A DNA stretch of 64,000 bases from Phormidium ambiguum IAM M-71 (GCF_001904725.1 NZ_MRCE01000001.1:190928-254927); one strand, 5' to 3'; positions 28,012-37,677 are shown, counted from the first letter of the stretch. Notes: generated from the sequence alone by a model not told the origin. A program made the numbers and translations.

Positions 28012-28884
28012 ATGAAATTTCAAAAATCTACTTTGATTTTGATGTTACTTGCCTTAATGTTTGGCGGTATAGTTTACATTTGGGAAGTAGAAGGGAAACC
28101 GCGAAGAGAAGCAGCAAAACTCCGAGAAAATCGAGTTTTTAATTTTGAAGAAAAAGATGTACAAAATGTAGTTTTAAAAACCAAAGAATATAAACTACAA
28201 TTCGATCGAGTAAAATCGCAAATAGGTAGTAATTCTACAGCAGCGAAGTGGACAGTCAAAGTACTAGAAAACTATCAACCCACTGAAACTAAAACATTAG
28301 ATTCTTCTACAAAAACCCAAGATACAGAAACTAAAATACCTGAACCTCAACTGACAGAAACCCCACAAAGAAGGAGAAGATCTCGTCGAGAAACTGAACT
28401 TCCCGAAGATTTAGCTTTAGCTTTTTGGCACTTAATGCCTAATGGAAAAGACGAAGTAAAGCTATTAGCTGAAATGCCAGCAAATGAAGCACATATTGCT
28501 TTTTTACTTAATGAATTAGCAACTGGAAAAAGCGATCGAATTATCGCCGATCCTCGCATTGAAGATGGCATCGATAAACCTTTAGCGATCGTAGATATCA
28601 CTTTAAACAACGGCAAAAAACATCAACTAATTTTGGGTAATCTTAACTATAACAATACAGCTTTGTATGCTGTAGCAGATCCACCCACACAATTAACAAA
28701 ACCCTTAGATATCCTATTAGTACCAATCAATTTTCAAAATGCCGTAAATCGTCCCTTATCCGAATGGAAACAACAAGAAATTCAGCCAACTCCTACACCT
28801 GAAGCATCAACAGAAGAATCAAAAAAAGAATCACCTCCCCCAAAAGAAGAAAAACCGCGTCAGAGAAGAAGGAGAGAAAATTAA
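28012..28884 (+). CDS. DUF4340 domain-containing protein
   Basis: A 290-residue protein with one N-terminal membrane anchor (about 7-25) and an extracytoplasmic DUF4340 region (VFNFEEKDVQNVVLKT, ELPEDLALAFWHLMP, PLAIVDITLNNGKKHQLILG). A basic stretch (RRRRSRR) sits near residue 125, and a Pro/Lys/Glu-rich tail ends in a second basic patch (RQRRRREN). DUF4340 genes regularly follow GldG-type genes. It is fourth and last in the operon, followed by a hairpin. Confidence 0.85.
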   Translation: MKFQKSTLILMLLALMFGGIVYIWEVEGKPRREAAKLRENRVFNFEEKDVQNVVLKTKEYKLQFDRVKSQIGSNSTAAKWTVKVLENYQPTETKTLDSSTKTQDTETKIPEPQLTETPQRRRRSRRETELPEDLALAFWHLMPNGKDEVKLLAEMPANEAHIAFLLNELATGKSDRIIADPRIEDGIDKPLAIVDITLNNGKKHQLILGNLNYNNTALYAVADPPTQLTKPLDILLVPINFQNAVNRPLSEWKQQEIQPTPTPEASTEESKKESPPPKEEKPRQRRRREN

Positions 28885-28894
28885 CTGAATCTAG

Positions 28895-28930
28895 ATACCC
28901 GAATTCTTCAAGAATTCGGGTATTTGAATA
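28895..28930 (+). terminator. Perfect 14-bp hairpin after the ABC-2 operon
   Basis: ATACCCGAATTCTT (28895-28908) is followed after one base by its exact complement (28910-28923) and then by a T-rich stretch. It lies 11 bp past the DUF4340 stop and before the PTS gene, and is a plausible intrinsic terminator separating the two transcription units. Confidence 0.75.
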
Positions 28931-28963
28931 TTTTATTCTACCCACAACAAGGATAATCAAAAA

Positions 28964-30343
28964 ATGGCTGTATTTAGAGAATTGCAGCGACTTGGAAAAT
29001 CATTAATGTTACCAATTGCCGTCTTACCTGCGGCAGGTTTATTACTAAGATTAGGCGCACCAGATGTGTTAAATATTCCAGTAATGACTAAAGCGGGAGG
29101 GGCATTATTTGATAATTTAGCTGCAATTTTTGCTGTCGGAATTGCTATTGGTTTTGCTAAAGATGCTGCTGGCGCAGCTAGTTTGGCAGGATTAGTGGGT
29201 TATTTCATTATCACCACAGGAACGAAAGCAATTAATTCAAATATTAACATGGGAGTCTTGGCGGGGATAATTGCAGGTATTACCGCTGGATTACTTTATA
29301 ACCGCTTTTATCAAATTAAATTACCTGATTATTTAGGTTTTTTTGGTGGGAAGCGATTTGTACCAATTGTCACTGGTGGAGTTTGCTTTTTCCTAGCAGT
29401 TTTGTTTGGCTATATTTGGCCTCCTATACAGAGTTTAATCCAATTAATTGGGAATTGGATTGTGCAATCCGGTTCTTTAGGGGCTTTTGTTTTTGGGTTT
29501 TTAAATCGCTTGTTGATTCCTTTTGGATTACATCACATTTTAAATAGTTTGGCGTGGTTTGTTTTCGGTACATTTAATGGGGCAAAAGGCGTAGTTACTG
29601 GAGATTTAAATCGTTTCTTTGCAGGCGATCGCACAGCTGGAACTTTTATGGCCGGATTCTATCCTATATTTATGTTTGGATTGCCCGCAGCTTGCGTAGC
29701 AATGGCACATTCTGCCCGCCCAGAAAAACGTCGAATTATTGCAGGTGTAATGTTAGGAATGGCTTTAACTTCCTTGCTGACTGGCATTACTGAACCTGTA
29801 GAATTTACCTTTATGTTTCTTGCCCCAGTTTTGTATGTAATTCACGCTTTTCTTACTGGATTATCATTAGCTTTAACGGATTTATTAGGCATCAAACATG
29901 GATTTACTTTTTCCGCAGGTGCGATCGACTATTTGTTGAATATGGGGTTATCTACTAACGGTTGGTTAATAGTACCTTTGGGATTAGTTTATGGGTTGGT
30001 TTACTATTTCTTATTTCATTTTTTTATCAAACTGCTTGATTTAAAAACTCCAGGTAGAGAAGTTGAAGGTTTTGTAGATAATATTTCATTGATTAAAACA
30101 ACAGAAAACTCTAGTTTAGCTCAACAATATTTAGAAGTATTAGGAGGAAGAGATAACATTAAAACTATTGATGCTTGTATCACTCGATTGCGATTAACAT
30201 TGGTAAATCGAGACTTAGTTTCAGATGAACAATTAAAAAGTTTAGGTGCTAAAGGTACAATCCGCGCCGGAAGTGATGGTTTACAAGTAGTAATCGGCCC
30301 TATGGCTGAGTCAATTGCTGAAGAAATGAAAAAGATTAGTTAA
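28964..30343 (+). CDS. PTS transporter EIICB, glucose/GlcNAc type
   Basis: A 459-residue sugar phosphotransferase permease. The EIIC membrane domain (about 1-350) has the start [22 protein letters not shown] and the [12 protein letters not shown] motif near the substrate site. The cytoplasmic EIIB domain (about 380-459) has the phosphorylated Cys405 in DACITRLR. No EIIA domain is fused. It takes up and phosphorylates a hexose; the nagB gene 28 bp downstream points to N-acetylglucosamine or glucosamine. Cyanobacteria mostly lack this system. EI, HPr and EIIA are not in the window. An AAGGA site precedes the ATG. Confidence 0.93.
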   Translation: MAVFRELQRLGKSLMLPIAVLPAAGLLLRLGAPDVLNIPVMTKAGGALFDNLAAIFAVGIAIGFAKDAAGAASLAGLVGYFIITTGTKAINSNINMGVLAGIIAGITAGLLYNRFYQIKLPDYLGFFGGKRFVPIVTGGVCFFLAVLFGYIWPPIQSLIQLIGNWIVQSGSLGAFVFGFLNRLLIPFGLHHILNSLAWFVFGTFNGAKGVVTGDLNRFFAGDRTAGTFMAGFYPIFMFGLPAACVAMAHSARPEKRRIIAGVMLGMALTSLLTGITEPVEFTFMFLAPVLYVIHAFLTGLSLALTDLLGIKHGFTFSAGAIDYLLNMGLSTNGWLIVPLGLVYGLVYYFLFHFFIKLLDLKTPGREVEGFVDNISLIKTTENSSLAQQYLEVLGGRDNIKTIDACITRLRLTLVNRDLVSDEQLKSLGAKGTIRAGSDGLQVVIGPMAESIAEEMKKIS

Positions 30344-30371
30344 TAACTTAATACACTATGAGGGAAAAACT

Positions 30372-31172
30372 ATGCAATTAGTTATTTGTGAATCTCCAGA
30401 AGGTGTGGCTAATTGGTCTGCAAATTACGTAAAAGAACGCATTAACAAATTTAAGCCAACAGCAAATAAACCTTTTGTGTTAGGTTTACCAACAGGAAGT
30501 ACACCTTTAAAAATGTACCAAAAGTTAATTGAATTTCACCGTCAAGGTGACTTAAGTTTTCAAAATGTAGTGACTTTTAACATGGATGAATATGTCGGTT
30601 TACCTGAAAATCATCCCCAAAGTTATCACTATTATATGTATCAAAACTTTTTTAATCATATTGATATTCCTCAAGAAAATATACATATACTCAACGGAAA
30701 TGCTGAAGATATTACCGCAGAATGTCAAAATTATGAAGATAAAATTAAGGCTTTTGGCAGAGTTGAATTATTTATTGGTGGAATGGGTGAAGATGGACAT
30801 ATTGCTTTCAATGAACCTGGTTCTTCTTTAGAATCTCGAACTCGATTAAAAACTTTAACTTACAGCACTTTGTTAGCAAATGCCAGGTTTTTTAATCGAG
30901 ATATTAACCAAGTACCGAAATCTGCTTTAACTGTTGGAGTAGGAACAATTTTAGACGCTTTTGAAGTGATGATTTTAGTCCAAGGTTATCATAAAGCGAT
31001 CGCTCTACATCATGCCATAGAGCAAGGCGTAAATCATATTTGGACTGTCTCTGCATTACAATTACACCCCAGAAGCATCATTGTTTGTGATGAAGACGCA
31101 ACTTTAGAATTAAAGGTGAAAACAGTTAAATATTTCCAAGAATTGGAAAGAGATAATCCAACTTTTAATTGA
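30372..31172 (+). CDS. nagB: Glucosamine-6-phosphate deaminase
   Basis: A 266-residue NagB that converts glucosamine-6-phosphate to fructose-6-phosphate and ammonia, linking amino-sugar use to glycolysis. Motifs: GLPTGSTP (phosphate loop), FNMDEYVGL (catalytic Asp and Glu) and [17 protein letters not shown]. The length equals the family norm. It lies 28 bp after the PTS EIICB gene on the same strand, with an AGGG site before its ATG. NagA, needed if the substrate is N-acetylated, is not adjacent. Confidence 0.95.
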   Translation: MQLVICESPEGVANWSANYVKERINKFKPTANKPFVLGLPTGSTPLKMYQKLIEFHRQGDLSFQNVVTFNMDEYVGLPENHPQSYHYYMYQNFFNHIDIPQENIHILNGNAEDITAECQNYEDKIKAFGRVELFIGGMGEDGHIAFNEPGSSLESRTRLKTLTYSTLLANARFFNRDINQVPKSALTVGVGTILDAFEVMILVQGYHKAIALHHAIEQGVNHIWTVSALQLHPRSIIVCDEDATLELKVKTVKYFQELERDNPTFN

Positions 31173-31194
31173 AAAAACTGTGGAGGGCGAAGGC

Positions 31195-31234
31195 GGTTAA
31201 AACCCTGGCTATACAAACTTTGTTTGTATAGCCA
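31195..31234. repeat. Palindromic repeat with GGCTATACAAAC arms
   Basis: TGGCTATACAAAC (31206-31218) pairs perfectly with GTTTGTATAGCCA (31222-31234) around a 3-nt loop. The preceding GGTTAAAACC completes a unit seen again at 42338-42362. It lies between the convergent nagB and CO2 hydration genes, so it may also act as a bidirectional terminator. Confidence 0.75.
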
Positions 31235-31277
31235 AGGACTTTAGAAGCTGGGGGTAATTTTCAAATTATTTAGGTTT

Positions 31278-32447
31278 CTAATTTTCTGATTTAGGATTGT
31301 ACAACAAGGCATTTGGATCGCTATTAGCAACCATTAAACGAGAAGTTAAAAATCGATCCATCCAACCTTCCAAATACTTTTGATTAGCTTTTTGTTCTGT
31401 CGGATCATTTGTATCTAAAGGATGAGGCGCTAAACCTAAAATTGCTGCTGTTGTTACGCAAAACATTGATTTTTGGAAAGTAATACAAATTTGCACTCGC
31501 AAATCGTCTTCCTTTCGCTTTGTCTTTTGGTAAACATTATGCAAGTAATCAGGAAGAAAATGCCGCATATCTTGCATTAACAAAGTTGGTGGAATTCCCG
31601 CCCCTCCGATGGGTAAAGGATCGGCGTATAATGCACCATATTGAAACCTAGTTTGATCGGGGGAAATTTGATAAGCTTGGGCATTATAAGAAACAGTTCC
31701 CGGAAAAGGAGTACCCCGGAAAAAAACAGCTTCTACATAAGGGACAGCTGTATCCATTAAGAAGGTTAAACCTACAGATTTCGGGATAATTTCGTATACT
31801 TGTTTGTTAATAGTAACAGCGTAGGTAATTGGGTTATTTGCTGCGGCTACTAAACCTTTTAAAATGTGATCTACTACTTCGGGAATTGTAGTAATTTTAC
31901 CTTCATCATAAAGGTCTGACATGGTGAGAAAAATCTCTGCCATTACGTCCCAAAATTGCCCCAAAGCGCTGTAATAAGCTTGTTGGCGTACTTGTTCTAA
32001 TAAAAATTCGGGAAATAAGCGATCGACTAATCGAATCGGCAGAATACTTTTAATTTTTGCATCGATCGCTTTTCTTGCCCTTTCTTGAAATTCGGGAGTA
32101 TCTAAATATTTATCTAACTCACCGCCACCATGCCACATCATGGTTTTCATGCAATATTCGGCATATTCAAAATTTATTCTGTCATGCCACCAATGCCGCA
32201 ATAATTTGCTTAAATTAACGTCGCCGTCAAAGTATTTAAAAAAGGGAAAAAGTTCTAAAAATTGATTTTCCGCAATATAAGTAAGATTTTTGTGATAAGC
32301 ATCTAACACTACACCATAACTCTTCAAAATCCCCACAACTTCTAGTACATTTTCTGGCGTGTCTACTAATAAAGCATCCCCACATTTTAAACGTTCAATG
32401 TATACTGTTAAGGGATGGATTTTAGTTTTTAAATTGGCAGTTTTCAT
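31278..32447 (-). CDS. CO2 hydration protein, ChpX/ChpY (Cup) family
   Basis: A 389-residue ChpXY-family protein, the zinc subunit thought to convert CO2 to bicarbonate on specialised NDH-1 complexes at the thylakoid. Conserved stretches include LLRHWWHDRINFEYAEYCMK (His-rich), GTPFPGTVSYNAQAYQI and LYADPLPIGGAGIPPTLLMQ. The order ndhF-ndhD-this gene is the standard CO2-uptake cluster. The short length and the absence of a following cupS suggest the constitutive CupB/ChpX (NDH-1MS') form rather than inducible CupA/ChpY, but I cannot prove that by alignment. Confidence 0.92.
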   Translation of the reverse strand: MKTANLKTKIHPLTVYIERLKCGDALLVDTPENVLEVVGILKSYGVVLDAYHKNLTYIAENQFLELFPFFKYFDGDVNLSKLLRHWWHDRINFEYAEYCMKTMMWHGGGELDKYLDTPEFQERARKAIDAKIKSILPIRLVDRLFPEFLLEQVRQQAYYSALGQFWDVMAEIFLTMSDLYDEGKITTIPEVVDHILKGLVAAANNPITYAVTINKQVYEIIPKSVGLTFLMDTAVPYVEAVFFRGTPFPGTVSYNAQAYQISPDQTRFQYGALYADPLPIGGAGIPPTLLMQDMRHFLPDYLHNVYQKTKRKEDDLRVQICITFQKSMFCVTTAAILGLAPHPLDTNDPTEQKANQKYLEGWMDRFLTSRLMVANSDPNALLYNPKSEN

Positions 32448-32545
32448 GTTTAACCCCTGAATATTTAAAGATATTTTTATTTACGCTTTGCTATTGAGTA
32501 GAGAGCTTAAAAATTATTAAACTACTCTACTCTATATTTCATATT

Positions 32546-34057
32546 TTAGGGAAGTCGGTTCTCAGAAACACTAGCCGCAGGTATCACTTTAGCGATCGCT
32601 ACTTGAGGATTAATTATCGCAGTTGTACTAGCTTCTGTCCACCTACTTAACCAACTTGGTACAATACCGAAAAGGATAATAATCCCTGCCAAAATAGCAG
32701 CAGGTATTCTCTCAGACCATTGTACTTGCGGTAAGTCTAAAACCTTTTCGGAAAGACGACCAAAAAATACTCGGTTTACCAAAAGTAGAAAATAAACTGA
32801 AGTTAAACCCGTCCCAATCATCGAAAGCAGAGTTTCGGTAGGAAATACTTCAAAACTACCTCGAAAAATCAAAAACTCCGAAATAAAACCCAGCATTCCC
32901 GGAATCCCAGCACTCGCCATTACCCCAACAATCATTAAGCTACCAATTATTGGTAAACCTCTTTCTGGATTCAATAAACCACAAAGCAAATTAATATCAC
33001 GAGTTCCGGTTTTTTTGTAAACTACACCTACCACTAAAAAGAGCAAAGCAGAGATTAAACCGTGACTGATCATTTGATAGACACACCCTAACAAACTTAA
33101 GGGTGTCGCAGCGGCGCTAGCTAAAAGAATGTAGCCCATGTGTGCGATCGAACTATAAGCTACCATCTTTTTCATATCAGTTTGCGCGATCGCAGTAAAC
33201 GCACCATAAAGCACACTTACTACCGCCCAAATAGCTAAAATAGGTGCTAAACTTTGCCAAGCTTCTGGGAATAAACTTAACCCAAACCGCAGCAAACCAT
33301 AAGTTCCCAATTTCAACAACACACCTGCTAATAATACCGAAATTGGTGTAGAAGCTTCTACGTGAGCATCAGGTAGCCAAGTGTGCAAAGGTACTAGGGG
33401 AATTTTAATACCAAAAGCTATTAAAATCGTCCCTAAAAGTAACAATTGAGTTCCCAAAGGTAAGGTATTAGTGCGTAGAGGTTCATAAGCAAAACTCGAA
33501 GAACCACTAAACCAAACTACACCCAAAAACGCCGCTAATAATAAAATTCCTGAAACAGTTGTGTACAACAAAAATTTAATTGCTGCATAACCTCTTCTCG
33601 CACCTCCCCAAATTGCAATTAAGAAATAAAGAGGCACTAATTCTAATTCATAGAACAAGAAAAATAGCAGCAAATCTTGAGCCAAGAAAGCCCCACTAAC
33701 GCCAGCGTTTAACAACAACACCAGAGAATAATAAAATCTCGGCCTAGAAATTCCTTCATCAGTGCTGTAAATAGCAAAGCAAGTTAATAAAGTATTCAAA
33801 ACTAACAAAGGCAAAGATAAACCATCAATACCTAAGCTATAAGTAAGTCCCAAGCTATCAATCCAAGGTAAAAACTCAATAAACTGCTGGGAATTATTTT
33901 CTGGATTAAACTGAATTGCTATGACTAACGACCAAATAAAAGCTGCCAAACTAATTGCTAAACTTATTTGGCGAGTAAATTTTGCTGGTATATTTCCTGG
34001 TAGAAAAGCTACGATACCTGCACCTAATATCGGCAACCAAATTAAGGCACTGAGCAT
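32546..34057 (-). CDS. ndhD: NAD(P)H-quinone oxidoreductase subunit NdhD (CO2-uptake type)
   Basis: A 503-residue antiporter-like membrane subunit with about fourteen helices: FFLFYELELVPLYFLIAIWGG, PLHTWLPDAHVEASTPISVLLAGVLLK-type core and KKMVAYSSIAHMGYI are the NdhD/NuoM signatures. It pumps protons in the NDH-1 complex and, in the D3/D4 variants, helps power CO2 conversion. It sits between ndhF and the CO2 hydration gene, so it is NdhD3 or NdhD4. The 154-bp gap to ndhF contains TTGGTCATTAGT repeats. Confidence 0.92.
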   Translation of the reverse strand: MLSALIWLPILGAGIVAFLPGNIPAKFTRQISLAISLAAFIWSLVIAIQFNPENNSQQFIEFLPWIDSLGLTYSLGIDGLSLPLLVLNTLLTCFAIYSTDEGISRPRFYYSLVLLLNAGVSGAFLAQDLLLFFLFYELELVPLYFLIAIWGGARRGYAAIKFLLYTTVSGILLLAAFLGVVWFSGSSSFAYEPLRTNTLPLGTQLLLLGTILIAFGIKIPLVPLHTWLPDAHVEASTPISVLLAGVLLKLGTYGLLRFGLSLFPEAWQSLAPILAIWAVVSVLYGAFTAIAQTDMKKMVAYSSIAHMGYILLASAAATPLSLLGCVYQMISHGLISALLFLVVGVVYKKTGTRDINLLCGLLNPERGLPIIGSLMIVGVMASAGIPGMLGFISEFLIFRGSFEVFPTETLLSMIGTGLTSVYFLLLVNRVFFGRLSEKVLDLPQVQWSERIPAAILAGIIILFGIVPSWLSRWTEASTTAIINPQVAIAKVIPAASVSENRLP

Positions 34058-34079
34058 TTATCCTGTTGTTCTCCTTGTT

Positions 34080-34200
34080 TTTGTTATTGGTCATTAGTTA
34101 TTGGCTTTGATTGGTCATTAGTTATTTGTTTAAAAAAAGCAATTTTTTTTTACTTATTACTTTTTCAGCCACCAATGACCAAAGACAAATGACTGATGAA
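34080..34200. repeat. TTGGTCATTAGTTATT-type repeats in the ndhF-ndhD gap
   Basis: TTGGTCATTAGTTATT occurs at about 34087 and again at 34111. The mirrored form (ACCAATGACCAAAGACAAATGAC) follows near 34171-34195. These are the common cyanobacterial GGTCATTAGT/ACTAATGACC spacer repeats, here within an operon. Similar units lie at 48093-48135. Confidence 0.7.
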
Positions 34201-34211
34201 GAATGGCGAGT

Positions 34212-36098
34212 TTATCCATTTAGCGCCAGCAATACTTTTTCTAAAATTTCTCTAAAGGTTGACTGGTCAAACAACCAAATCATTAGGAAACCGAAAAAAC
34301 TCACTCCGACTAAAATTGTTAGTAAATAAAATTGGGATTTACCGGAAATGCTGTATTTCAGACTTTCCCCACTAAAAATTGTGGCTAATCCAACTAAGTT
34401 AACTAAACCATCAATTACATAGCGATCGATCGCATTAGTTAACCGCGAAATTTGACTAACAGCAAATACCACACTTAAACGATAAAGTCGATCGATGTAA
34501 AAGTCGTAAGCAAACAAATCTTGTAACAATCTCACCGGAGATTTAGTCGATCTAGTCCAATTTCTCGGAAGCTCAATAACCCCTCCCAAAACTACGCCAA
34601 CTAACCCCGAAAAACACAATAGTAACAGAGCAGTTTGATTCAAATACGCCCACCCAGGTAGCAGAGATAATCGCTGCATCATCACTGGAACTAATAAAGT
34701 TACGATGCTCAAAGAAACCATTGGCACTGCCATTTGCCAAGGAACTTCAGGAGCACGGCGAGTTTTTGGTTGGGTTTGACCTAAAAATACTAAACGAAAA
34801 ACTCGAGTTAAATTAAGAGCGCTTAAGCAATTAACTAACAACAAAACTACTACTAACAATGGTCTTTCTGTCCACAAATCGTCCATTCCCAGACGCAAAG
34901 CCCAAAAACCACCTAAAGGTAATAAGCCAACTAAACCCGCAGTACCTACAACAAACGCAGTAGTTGTTGCTGGCATTTTTGGCCCTAAACCACCCATTTC
35001 TAGGAGATTTTGATTATTAGTTGTGACAATAATTGAACCAATGCTCATGAATAATAAAGCTTTAGAGATCGCATGAGCAAACAACAACATCAACGCAAAA
35101 CCAGTCCACTGCGTTCCCACCGCAATAAACACCACACCCAAATAAGCACTCGTCGAATGAGACAAAGCTCGCTTAATATCAATTTGCGCCATTGCCACCA
35201 AAGACGCACCCACAGCAGTTACAGCACCAATCGCAATCAAAGCATTTAAAGCTATAGGCGACACATTTAATATAGGTTGAAGCTTAATCAGCACATAAGC
35301 GCCACAAGCCACCACCACCGAATTACGTAAAATCGAAGCTGGATTCGGCCCTTCCATCGCCTCATCCAACCACAAATGCAACGGGAACTGAGCACATTTA
35401 CCCGTCGGGCCTGCAATTAAAGCTAAACCTAGTAATGTAGCGAATACAGGATTTAAATTTGCGGTTTCCGCCCAATCATACAAATCAGGAAAATTTAAAC
35501 TACCTGCCATTGTTGCCAATACCACCACACCCATCAGCAACAACACATCTCCTACCCGTTTAGTCAAAAAAGCATCTCTCGCTGCTGTCACCACCAAAGG
35601 TTGCGCGTACCAAAAACCAACTAGTAAATAGGTAGAAAGAGTGAGAATTTCCAACAAAGCATAACTGAGAAACAGCGAATTACTGATTGCTAATCCACTC
35701 ATTGCTCCTTCAAAAAAGCCCATCAGCGTAAAGAAACGCGCCATTGCCCAGTCTTTTTCCAAATATCCCAAGGCAAACATTTGGGCGAGAAAACTCATAC
35801 CTGTGATTAACTCCATTGCCCCAACTGTGACTGGAGAAATATCTAGGACAAAGGATAAATCTAAACCTGCGGCTTGAAACCAATGAAAGACGATCGCCAC
35901 TGGTTCTTGATTCCAAGTTAGCCTGAATATAACCGAGCCATGCACAAAAGCCAGCACGGTCATCAATAAATTAAAGTAAGCTGCTGGTCGAGGGCCTGTA
36001 CGTCGGACAATCCCAGTTGACCAAGGTATAGTCAATACAGACCCGATCAGTCCATATATCGGCACCCACCAACTTGTTTCTAGGAGAAACTGAGTCAT
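34212..36098 (-). CDS. ndhF: NAD(P)H-quinone oxidoreductase subunit NdhF (CO2-uptake type)
   Basis: A 628-residue NdhF/NuoL-type subunit with about sixteen helices. It has the antiporter core (GPTGKCAQFPLHLWLDEAME, NPASILRNSVVV, DIKRALSHSTSAYLG) and a C-terminal extension. The GPNPASILRNS variant in place of the respiratory GPTPISALIHA is typical of the F3/F4 forms in CO2-uptake NDH-1. It is first gene of the ndhF-ndhD-CO2-hydration operon. It starts 438 bp from ccmK2 on the opposite strand. Confidence 0.92.
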   Translation of the reverse strand: MTQFLLETSWWVPIYGLIGSVLTIPWSTGIVRRTGPRPAAYFNLLMTVLAFVHGSVIFRLTWNQEPVAIVFHWFQAAGLDLSFVLDISPVTVGAMELITGMSFLAQMFALGYLEKDWAMARFFTLMGFFEGAMSGLAISNSLFLSYALLEILTLSTYLLVGFWYAQPLVVTAARDAFLTKRVGDVLLLMGVVVLATMAGSLNFPDLYDWAETANLNPVFATLLGLALIAGPTGKCAQFPLHLWLDEAMEGPNPASILRNSVVVACGAYVLIKLQPILNVSPIALNALIAIGAVTAVGASLVAMAQIDIKRALSHSTSAYLGVVFIAVGTQWTGFALMLLFAHAISKALLFMSIGSIIVTTNNQNLLEMGGLGPKMPATTTAFVVGTAGLVGLLPLGGFWALRLGMDDLWTERPLLVVVLLLVNCLSALNLTRVFRLVFLGQTQPKTRRAPEVPWQMAVPMVSLSIVTLLVPVMMQRLSLLPGWAYLNQTALLLLCFSGLVGVVLGGVIELPRNWTRSTKSPVRLLQDLFAYDFYIDRLYRLSVVFAVSQISRLTNAIDRYVIDGLVNLVGLATIFSGESLKYSISGKSQFYLLTILVGVSFFGFLMIWLFDQSTFREILEKVLLALNG

Positions 36099-36536
36099 CT
36101 GAAAATAGTCCTTTAAATTTTTTTAATATTATCCCTGAAAGTTATGGCTCTCACCAGCCCAAAATCATTTTTATTATGGCTGCAATTCATGAAAGCAAAT
36201 AATCTTTAGCACTAAAAGCTATTTTTATCAGTTTTATTGTTAAAACTTATTATATTAAATTTAGACATATATTTTATCCGATTCTCTCGCCAAGAACTGG
36301 CGAAAAATCCTTAAATATACTCCGGCCTATCCAACTATTAAGTTTTTTTAATATATATGATTAATAATTATCATTTTAATTAATATTGTCAAGGGTACCA
36401 TACTTCTCTATTCTTAATATTGGAAATGCTAAAGAAAATCTTTGCTTTAGCTGTAAAAAAAATAGCAATTCCCGTCAAAAAATTATTTAGTACTGCCCAA
36501 GCAGGAGTACTTACGCTTATCCGGTAGGAGATAGAA
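36099..36536. promoter_or_regulatory. Shared divergent promoter region of NDH-1 and carboxysome operons
   Basis: A 438-bp AT-rich region between ndhF (leftward) and ccmK2 (rightward), so both operon promoters must lie here. A GGTAGGAG ribosome-binding site precedes the ccmK2 ATG. I see no operator I can assign with confidence. LysR-type CO2 regulators (NdhR/CcmR, CmpR) are natural candidates, and one is encoded 5 kb away. No open frame is present. Confidence 0.65.
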
Positions 36537-36845
36537 ATGCCAATTGCTGTTGGAATGATTGAGACTAAAGGCTTTCCGGCTGTCGTGGAAGCAGCTGATG
36601 CTATGGTGAAAGCCGCCCGTGTTACATTAGTAGGTTATGAAAAAATCGGTAGCGCCAGAGTGACAGTAATCGTGCGCGGTGACGTTTCGGAAGTTCAAGC
36701 CTCTGTTTCTGCTGGTATAGAAGCAGCAAAGCGAGTAAACGGAGGTGAAGTCGTTTCCACTCACATCATTGCTCGTCCCCACGAAAACTTGGAGTACGTT
36801 TTACCGATTCGTTATACCGAAGCGGTCGAGCAGTTCCGAACTTAG
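36537..36845 (+). CDS. ccmK2: Carboxysome shell protein CcmK2
   Basis: A 102-residue single BMC-domain protein that forms hexameric tiles of the beta-carboxysome shell. It has [32 protein letters not shown] (pore-lining KIGS) and [15 protein letters not shown]. It differs from typical sequences by Lys for Leu in IETKG and Ala for Gly in GSARV. Assignment as K2 rests on length (about 103) and first position in the operon. A GGTAGGAG site precedes the ATG. A 184-bp spacer with GAAGGCAGAAG repeats separates it from ccmK1. Confidence 0.93.
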   Translation: MPIAVGMIETKGFPAVVEAADAMVKAARVTLVGYEKIGSARVTVIVRGDVSEVQASVSAGIEAAKRVNGGEVVSTHIIARPHENLEYVLPIRYTEAVEQFRT

Positions 36846-36847
36846 TA

Positions 36848-36885
36848 TCAGAAGGCAGAAGGTAGTTAGCAGAAGGCAGAAGAAA
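36848..36885. repeat. CAGAAGG-type short tandem repeats
   Basis: TCAGAAGGCAGAAGGTAG and AGCAGAAGGCAGAAG units lie just after the ccmK2 stop. They are the reverse complement of the CTTCTGC units that fill the right end of the window (63946-64000). Confidence 0.75.
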
Positions 36886-37029
36886 AGTAAAGCTTATGTA
36901 ATGCTTCTTAACTTTTATGCAACTCTGTTTCAACTCGATAGTTATTTCTGCTGCCCTGTACTAGTTAATTTTCAGTTTTCAGTTCAGATTGTTTGCAAGT
37001 AAAGATTATTTAACTAAGGAATAAAACCA

Positions 37030-37371
37030 ATGGCGATCGCAGTAGGAATGATTGAAACTCTGGGCTTTCCCGCCGTCGTAGAAGCCGCAGACGCGATGGT
37101 AAAAGCTGCTCGTGTAACTTTAGTAGGATATGAGAAGATCGGTAGTGGTCGCGTCACAGTAATAGTCAGAGGCGATGTTTCGGAAGTGCAAGCTTCCGTT
37201 TCAGCAGGCGTAGATTCTGTGAAGCGAGTTAATGGTGGTCAAGTTTTATCCACCCACATCATTGCCCGTCCCCATGAAAACTTAGAATATGTATTACCGA
37301 TTCGTTATACCGAAGCAGTAGAACAGTTCCGGGAAAGCGTGAGCGGCATTCGCCCTTATAACAGACCATAG
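37030..37371 (+). CDS. ccmK1: Carboxysome shell protein CcmK1
   Basis: A 113-residue single BMC-domain shell hexamer protein nearly identical to the upstream CcmK2 over the first 100 residues, with the canonical IETLGFP and KIGSGRVT. The C-terminal extension ([12 protein letters not shown]) marks it as the longer K1 form. It is separated from ccmL by only 3 bp, so the two are co-translated. The differences from K2 suggest divergence rather than a very recent duplication. Confidence 0.94.
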   Translation: MAIAVGMIETLGFPAVVEAADAMVKAARVTLVGYEKIGSGRVTVIVRGDVSEVQASVSAGVDSVKRVNGGQVLSTHIIARPHENLEYVLPIRYTEAVEQFRESVSGIRPYNRP

Positions 37372-37374
37372 AAA

Positions 37375-37677
37375 ATGCAAATAGCCAAAGTTCGTGGCAC
37401 AGTTGTCAGTACCCAAAAAGACCCTTCTCTTCGCGGAGCAAAGTTACTTTTATTACAATTTGTGGACGAAGAAGGAAAGCTACTTCCGGGCTACGAGGTA
37501 GCAGCAGATATTGTGGGCGCTGGGCTGGATGAGTGGGTACTTGTGAGCCGAGGTAGTGCTGCCCGCATTGCTTCCGGTAATGAGAATCGCCCACTTGATG
37601 CTTTGGTAGTGGCGATTATTGACACGGTAAACATGGATAATCGCTTGGTTTACAGCAAAAAAGACCAAGACCGTTAA
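37375..37677 (+). CDS. ccmL: Carboxysome vertex protein CcmL
   Basis: A 100-residue EutN/CcmL-type pentamer that caps the twelve vertices of the icosahedral shell. Hallmarks are AKVRGTVVSTQKDPSLRGAKLLLLQ at the start, DIVGAGLDEWVLVSRGSAAR in the middle and LDALVVAIIDTV near the end. It lies 3 bp after ccmK1 and 117 bp before the preferred ccmM start. That spacer carries AAGTTTTGAGTT repeats. Confidence 0.95.
   Translation: MQIAKVRGTVVSTQKDPSLRGAKLLLLQFVDEEGKLLPGYEVAADIVGAGLDEWVLVSRGSAARIASGNENRPLDALVVAIIDTVNMDNRLVYSKKDQDR

Noticed and set aside
36099..36536. Specific LysR operator or -10/-35 boxes in the ndhF-ccmK2 gap
   Set aside because: Several AT-rich half-sites could be matched to loose consensus motifs, but none is clear enough to report as a site.
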